Shown here: positions 60,394-64,000 of the stretch, in pieces | How the letters are laid out: each line of letters begins with the position of its first letter | Position numbering within the stretch: the first letter of the stretch is position 1 | Assembly: GCA_900768795.1 (NCBI GenBank) | Contig: CAAGEH010000010.1 | Span: 42,321-106,320 of the forward strand | Source of the DNA: an uncultured Collinsella sp. | GTDB lineage: Bacteria; Actinomycetota; Coriobacteriia; Coriobacteriales; Coriobacteriaceae | DNA: 64,000 nt | Reading direction: 5' to 3' | Notes under the pieces: model-generated | What the model was told of the DNA's origin: nothing | Database searches by the model: none | The model's input: only the letters and a program-made list of their open reading frames with translations | Program-made: the position numbers and the translations under genes

Positions 60394-61692
60394 ATGTCCC
60401 AGCAGCGAAAGTTCTTTCCCGGATGGTTAGTGGTAGCCGCCGGTTTTGTCATCATGGCGACCTGCTACACCATTTTCGTCAACTGCATGAGCCTCTTTCA
60501 ACCGCGTATCGTGAGCGACCTTGGAATCACGCTTGCGCAATACAACATCTCCAACGCCATCTCCACGGTGGTAAGCGTTATCGGCTCTCTCGTTATCGGA
60601 CATATCGCCGACAAGGTGAGCGCGCGTATCTTGGGGTCCCTTACGGTCATCATGACTTCCGCCGTGCTCGTGGGCATGAGCTTTGTTGGATCGTTGTGGG
60701 AGGTCTACGCGCTGTTTGCGATTTCGGGTTGCTTCGCCGTTGCCTCGACGCGCCTGCTCATCAGCTTGGTCACGGCGAATTGGTTTACCGCCAAGCGTGG
60801 CCTTGCCATATCAATTGCGCTTTCCGGCTCCGGTTTTGGCGGGGCGGTGCTTTCGCCCATCGTGAGCAACCTGATTGTATCGGTCGGTTGGCGTCCGGCG
60901 TTCCTGGTGCTTGCCGCCATCTGCATGCTGCTTGCGCTTCCCATTACGGCGTATTCATTCCGAACGAGCCCGCGCGAGATCGGTCTTGCGCCGCTTGGTG
61001 AAAACGAGGGAGACGTGCGCGAGGAAAAGGCGGCGAAGACCACGGGGACAACCGTGTCTGTTGGCTGGGCGCGTGTCAAAACACACCCGTCATTCTGGCT
61101 GCTCGTCATTGCATTTTTGCTGATGGGTCTGGTAAACGGTGCCGTGCTGCCCAATCAGGTCACCAACATGACGAGCGTCACCGTCAACGGAACCAAGATC
61201 GTCACGGGCGGGCACGACCCCATTTGGGCGGGAACGGTGCTTTCGGTTTACATGGTGACGGTGGTCATCGCCAAAATCTCGCTCGGCGCCATTTACGATC
61301 GGTTCGGTTTGCGCTTTGGCAATATTCTGGGATCGGCTGCCTGCATTGTGGCCTGCGTGGCGCTCTGCTTTCCTGCGACTGACCTGGGCCCTGTTGTCGG
61401 CGCCGTTGCGTTCGGTATTGGTACCTGCATGGGAACCATCACGCCCACAATCGCTGCGTCCAAGCAATTCGGCATGGCCGACCTTGGCAAAATCACGGGT
61501 ACGATAACATCGCTCGAGATGGTTGGCGGAACGGTCGGCTCCATTTTGTCGGGCGTGCTGTTCGACGTTTCGGGCTCGTTTGCAAGCACGTGGATTGTCT
61601 GCCTGGCTTGTTCTGTTGTGATGGTCGTGTTCCTCGTGGCGTCTGAACCGAGTGCGGCAAAACTCGTCGCAAGCGTTTCCGAGGCGGAATAA
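60394..61692 (+). CDS. MFS transporter, OFA/monocarboxylate-like
   Basis: 432 residues with twelve membrane segments. The N-terminal half has GWLVVAAGFVIMATCYTIFVN and PRIVSDLGITLAQYN, typical of the OFA (oxalate/formate antiporter) and related monocarboxylate families; GHIADKVSAR is the loop 2-3 motif. Central loop (residues ~195-222) is charged. It probably carries an organic acid or the product of the upstream amidohydrolase. ATG at 60394 after AAGGAG. Confidence 0.9.
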   Translation: MSQQRKFFPGWLVVAAGFVIMATCYTIFVNCMSLFQPRIVSDLGITLAQYNISNAISTVVSVIGSLVIGHIADKVSARILGSLTVIMTSAVLVGMSFVGSLWEVYALFAISGCFAVASTRLLISLVTANWFTAKRGLAISIALSGSGFGGAVLSPIVSNLIVSVGWRPAFLVLAAICMLLALPITAYSFRTSPREIGLAPLGENEGDVREEKAAKTTGTTVSVGWARVKTHPSFWLLVIAFLLMGLVNGAVLPNQVTNMTSVTVNGTKIVTGGHDPIWAGTVLSVYMVTVVIAKISLGAIYDRFGLRFGNILGSAACIVACVALCFPATDLGPVVGAVAFGIGTCMGTITPTIAASKQFGMADLGKITGTITSLEMVGGTVGSILSGVLFDVSGSFASTWIVCLACSVVMVVFLVASEPSAAKLVASVSEAE

Positions 61693-61967
61693 CGACGCGA
61701 TATCGTCCTGCTGCATGCTTGCTGAGTGTGCCACCGGGGCTTGCCGTGTTGCGAGCAGCATATCTCCGCTGACTTGCTGCGCTGCAAGCAGCATGCGCCA
61801 CGGGGTAGCTGCACTTCGCGAAATTACGAGATAGCCTGCTGCGCCAACGCTACCTGTGTGAACGGGTGGCGTTGCGTGCGTTTGCGGGCGTTGTTGCGTG
61901 TATTATTGAGACGTTTGAGAAATAGACGGGTCCGGCATCACCGGCTCACCAGACAAGAGGGAGACCT

Positions 61968-63566
61968 ATGTCAGCGAATACCTCGAATCAAAAGGTTCTC
62001 GTTTTCGACTTCGGTGCACAGTATGGGCAGCTGATTGCTCGTCGTGTGCGCGATCTGCACGTTTACTCCGAAATCGTGCCGTGCGATATCACCGCAGACG
62101 AGGTGCGCGCCATGGAGCCCTCCGCCATCATCCTTTCGGGTGGTCCGGCAAGCGTAAACGAAGAGGACGCCCCCCGCGTCGACCCTGGTATCTACGAACT
62201 GGGTGTGCCTATCCTAGGCTTCTGCTATGGCCATCAGATCACCGCCGTGACGCTTGGCGGCAGCGTGTTCCATCCCGAGGTGGGCGAGTACGGGGCTGCT
62301 GAACTTCACGTGACGGGCGGTGCGCTGTTTGAGGGCACCCCTGCCGATCAGACGGTATGGATGAGCCATTTCGATGCTGTGAAGGAAGTACCTGAGGGAT
62401 TCACGGTTACGGCAAGCACCGATGTGTGCCCGGTGGCGGCAATGGAGAATGTCGAGCGCAGGATCTACACCACGCAGTTTCATCCCGAGGTCAAGCACAC
62501 CGAGTGCGGCCAGCAGATTCTCTCGAACTTCCTGTTCAGCATCTGTGGGCTTGAGAAGAACTGGTCCATGGACAATCTCGTGGAGACCATGACGGCTGAT
62601 TTCCGCGCCAAGGTCGGCAGCGACCGCGTTATCCTGGCGCTTTCCGGCGGCGTGGACTCGAGCGTCGTGGCGGCGCTGGGTGCCCGTGCCGTGGGCAAGC
62701 AGATGACCTGCGTGTTCATCAACCATGGCCTGCTGCGCAAGGGCGAGCCCGAGCAGGTCGAGGAGGTTTTCACCAAGCAGTTCGACGTGGACTTCATCCA
62801 CGTGCATGCCGAGGACCGCTATGCCGAGCTTCTTGCCGGCGTGACTGAGCCCGAGCAGAAGCGCCGTATCATCGGAACGCAGTTCTGGAAAGAGTTCTTC
62901 GCCGTGGCGCAGCAGCTCGAGACCGATGGGCGTCCCGTTAAGTACCTAGCGCAGGGAACCATCTATCCCGATATCATTGAGTCCGGTGCGCGCAAGACGG
63001 GCGGCAAGGCCTCGACCATTAAGAGCCACCACAACCTGATCCCCTTCCCCGAGGGTGTGCATTTCGACCTCATCGAGCCGCTCGACCACTTCTTCAAGGA
63101 CGAGGTCCGCGCGCTTGGTTTGGCGCTCGGCCTGCCGGCGCACATCGTGTTCCGCCAGCCGTTCCCGGGCCCGGGTCTTGCTATCCGCATCATCGGTGCG
63201 GTCGACAAGGAGAAGCTCGAGATCCTCAAGAACGCCGATGCCATCGTGCGTGAGGAGCTCGATGCGTACAACCAGAAGCTTTTTGAGGAGACTGGCGACC
63301 GCAACTCCGAGCACAGCTGCTGGCAGTACTTTGCCGTGCTGCCCGACATCAAGTCCGTGGGTGTTATGGGCGACGAGCGCACCTATCAGCGCCCGATCAT
63401 CCTACGCGCCGTCGAGAGCTCCGACGCCATGACGGCCGACTGGGCCAAGCTGCCCTACGAGGTGCTGGCCCGCATCTCCGGCCGCATTGTGGCCGAGGTT
63501 CCGGGTGCCAACCGCGTGTGCTACGACATCACGAGCAAGCCGCCCGCGACGATCGAGTGGGAATAA
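61968..63566 (+). CDS. guaA: GMP synthase (glutamine-hydrolysing)
   Basis: 532 residues. It aminates XMP to GMP. Glutaminase domain with FDFGAQYGQLIARRVRD, catalytic Cys86 in GFCYGHQ (usually GxCYGxQ) and the triad HPEVKHTE. ATP-pyrophosphatase domain with PP-loop LALSGGVDSSVVAAL. C-terminal dimerisation domain ends in PPATIEWE, the usual end of GuaA. ATG at 61968 after GAGGGAGA. No purine riboswitch was seen in the 275 bp upstream, which hold only a GC-rich stretch with short GCATGCTTGC-like repeats. Confidence 0.97.
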   Translation: MSANTSNQKVLVFDFGAQYGQLIARRVRDLHVYSEIVPCDITADEVRAMEPSAIILSGGPASVNEEDAPRVDPGIYELGVPILGFCYGHQITAVTLGGSVFHPEVGEYGAAELHVTGGALFEGTPADQTVWMSHFDAVKEVPEGFTVTASTDVCPVAAMENVERRIYTTQFHPEVKHTECGQQILSNFLFSICGLEKNWSMDNLVETMTADFRAKVGSDRVILALSGGVDSSVVAALGARAVGKQMTCVFINHGLLRKGEPEQVEEVFTKQFDVDFIHVHAEDRYAELLAGVTEPEQKRRIIGTQFWKEFFAVAQQLETDGRPVKYLAQGTIYPDIIESGARKTGGKASTIKSHHNLIPFPEGVHFDLIEPLDHFFKDEVRALGLALGLPAHIVFRQPFPGPGLAIRIIGAVDKEKLEILKNADAIVREELDAYNQKLFEETGDRNSEHSCWQYFAVLPDIKSVGVMGDERTYQRPIILRAVESSDAMTADWAKLPYEVLARISGRIVAEVPGANRVCYDITSKPPATIEWE

Positions 63567-63680
63567 GCCGATAGGGCTTTGACCTGCACTTTTGAGTGCC
63601 GCACTGTGCTGCTGAGTTTCGTTTCGTACGATAGTCACGGCAAAGCCACCAGCGACATTGGTGAGTAAGCTCAATTATCG

Positions 63681-63719
63681 AGCCTCCGTTCCCGTGTTGG
63701 AACGGAGGCTTTTTCTTTG
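63681..63719 (+). terminator. Intrinsic terminator of guaA
   Basis: AGCCTCCGTTCC, loop CGTGTT, GGAACGGAGGCT, then TTTTCTTTGCC. Confidence 0.94.
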
Positions 63720-63802
63720 CCTTTTTACTCCCTTTCGCCTGCGATTCCGCCATTTACTCCCCGTATTTCAAGATGGAAGCGTTTGATTGCGAGACACGCC
63801 GG

Positions 63803-63832
63803 TGTGAGGGCCTGAGTCGTCAGGCCCTCACA
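63803..63832. repeat. Perfect 13-bp inverted repeat over the stop of a kinase gene
   Basis: TGTGAGGGCCTGA, loop GTCG, TCAGGCCCTCACA. The stem includes the last bases of the minus-strand gene and has no T run on either strand, so it is more likely an mRNA 3' hairpin than a complete terminator. Confidence 0.75.
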
Positions 63833-64000
63833 GGGGGACCGCGATGGTGGCCACCGCGCCGCCCGAGGGGCTGTTGGCGAGCGAGACGGAGCCCCCGTGG
63901 GCGCTCGCGGCCTCGGAGGCGACGTGGAGGCCGAGCCCGTAGTGGCGCCCTCCGTCACGCGAGGAGCGGGAGGAGTCGTCTGTGAAGAGGCGTTCGCAGC
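63828..64000 (-). CDS. Sensor histidine kinase, C-terminal fragment, 5' part outside window
   Basis: The frame read on the minus strand from the window edge to a TGA at 63828-63830 encodes CERLFTDDSSRSSRDGG, then RHYGLGLHVASEAASAHGG and ending GGAVATIAVPL. This is the G2 box and C-terminal end of a HATPase_c domain (F-box like RLFTDD, GLGL, then GG...V). The rest lies beyond the window, so its partner and signal are unknown. The GC-rich codon use is typical of the genome. Confidence 0.85.
   Translation of the reverse strand, partial: CERLFTDDSSRSSRDGGRHYGLGLHVASEAASAHGGSVSLANSPSGGAVATIAVPL

Overview
The window comes from a GC-rich, Gram-positive-type bacterium. Strong GC bias at third codon positions, a lysine-rich actinobacterial-style topoisomerase I tail, a Tad/Flp pilus operon without a secretin, a T-box leader on pheST and the gene content all point to the Coriobacteriia (Actinomycetota), most likely Collinsella or a close relative. 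This assignment is inferred from protein character, not from a database match. Most of the window is ordinary chromosomal housekeeping. Only about 1.4 kb (53.9-55.3 kb) looks accessory.

Layout. 1-6 kb: the 3' end of topA, metA (with Glu at the position that marks acetyl-CoA users), a 5-formyltetrahydrofolate cyclo-ligase with a Ser-rich insertion, then a small membrane protein resembling mycobacterial PacL next to a P1B-type metal ATPase. 6-13.7 kb: a frameshifted zinc-ribbon mini-gene, an M16C peptidase, an EamA transporter, glmM and an M32 carboxypeptidase. 13.7-19.7 kb: a T-box(Phe)-pheS-pheT operon with a 101-bp hairpin between the two genes, a zinc-dependent phospholipase C-like protein overlapping nanE. 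19.8-25.7 kb: pyruvate kinase, a P2A calcium-type ATPase and the ribosome-assembly GTPase RsgA.

25.9-35.8 kb is a complete-looking Tad pilus operon: cpaB, cpaE, tadA, tadB, tadC, flp, a membrane protein, a second pilin-like gene, two TadE-like genes around a large TadG-like protein, and a DUF192 protein. No prepilin peptidase is present here. 35.8-41.1 kb is a divergent pair: a NarL/DesK-type two-component system facing an ABC transporter with two ABC-2 permeases, with a small palindrome between them. A tRNA-Phe gene follows, then an inverted-repeat element and a PHP-domain gene remnant.

41.9-53.8 kb: a GH5 protein that has lost its acid/base glutamate, rsmI, metG, rsmA, a TatD-type nuclease, a PHP phosphoesterase, a D,D-carboxypeptidase, a pstB without pstSCA, and a PhoP/PhoR-like pair. 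53.9-55.3 kb is the most unusual part: one AT-richer gene for an AbiEi-like/PD-(D/E)XK-like protein, enclosed by 30-bp inverted repeats (27/30 identical) with a third copy just outside. 55.6-64 kb: htpG, a second EamA transporter, an M20 amidohydrolase, an MFS transporter, guaA, and the 3' end of a sensor kinase.

The strongest candidates for something undescribed are the repeat-bounded nuclease-like gene, the two-copy inverted-repeat element at 17.9 and 41.4 kb, and the PacL-like/P1B ATPase pair.
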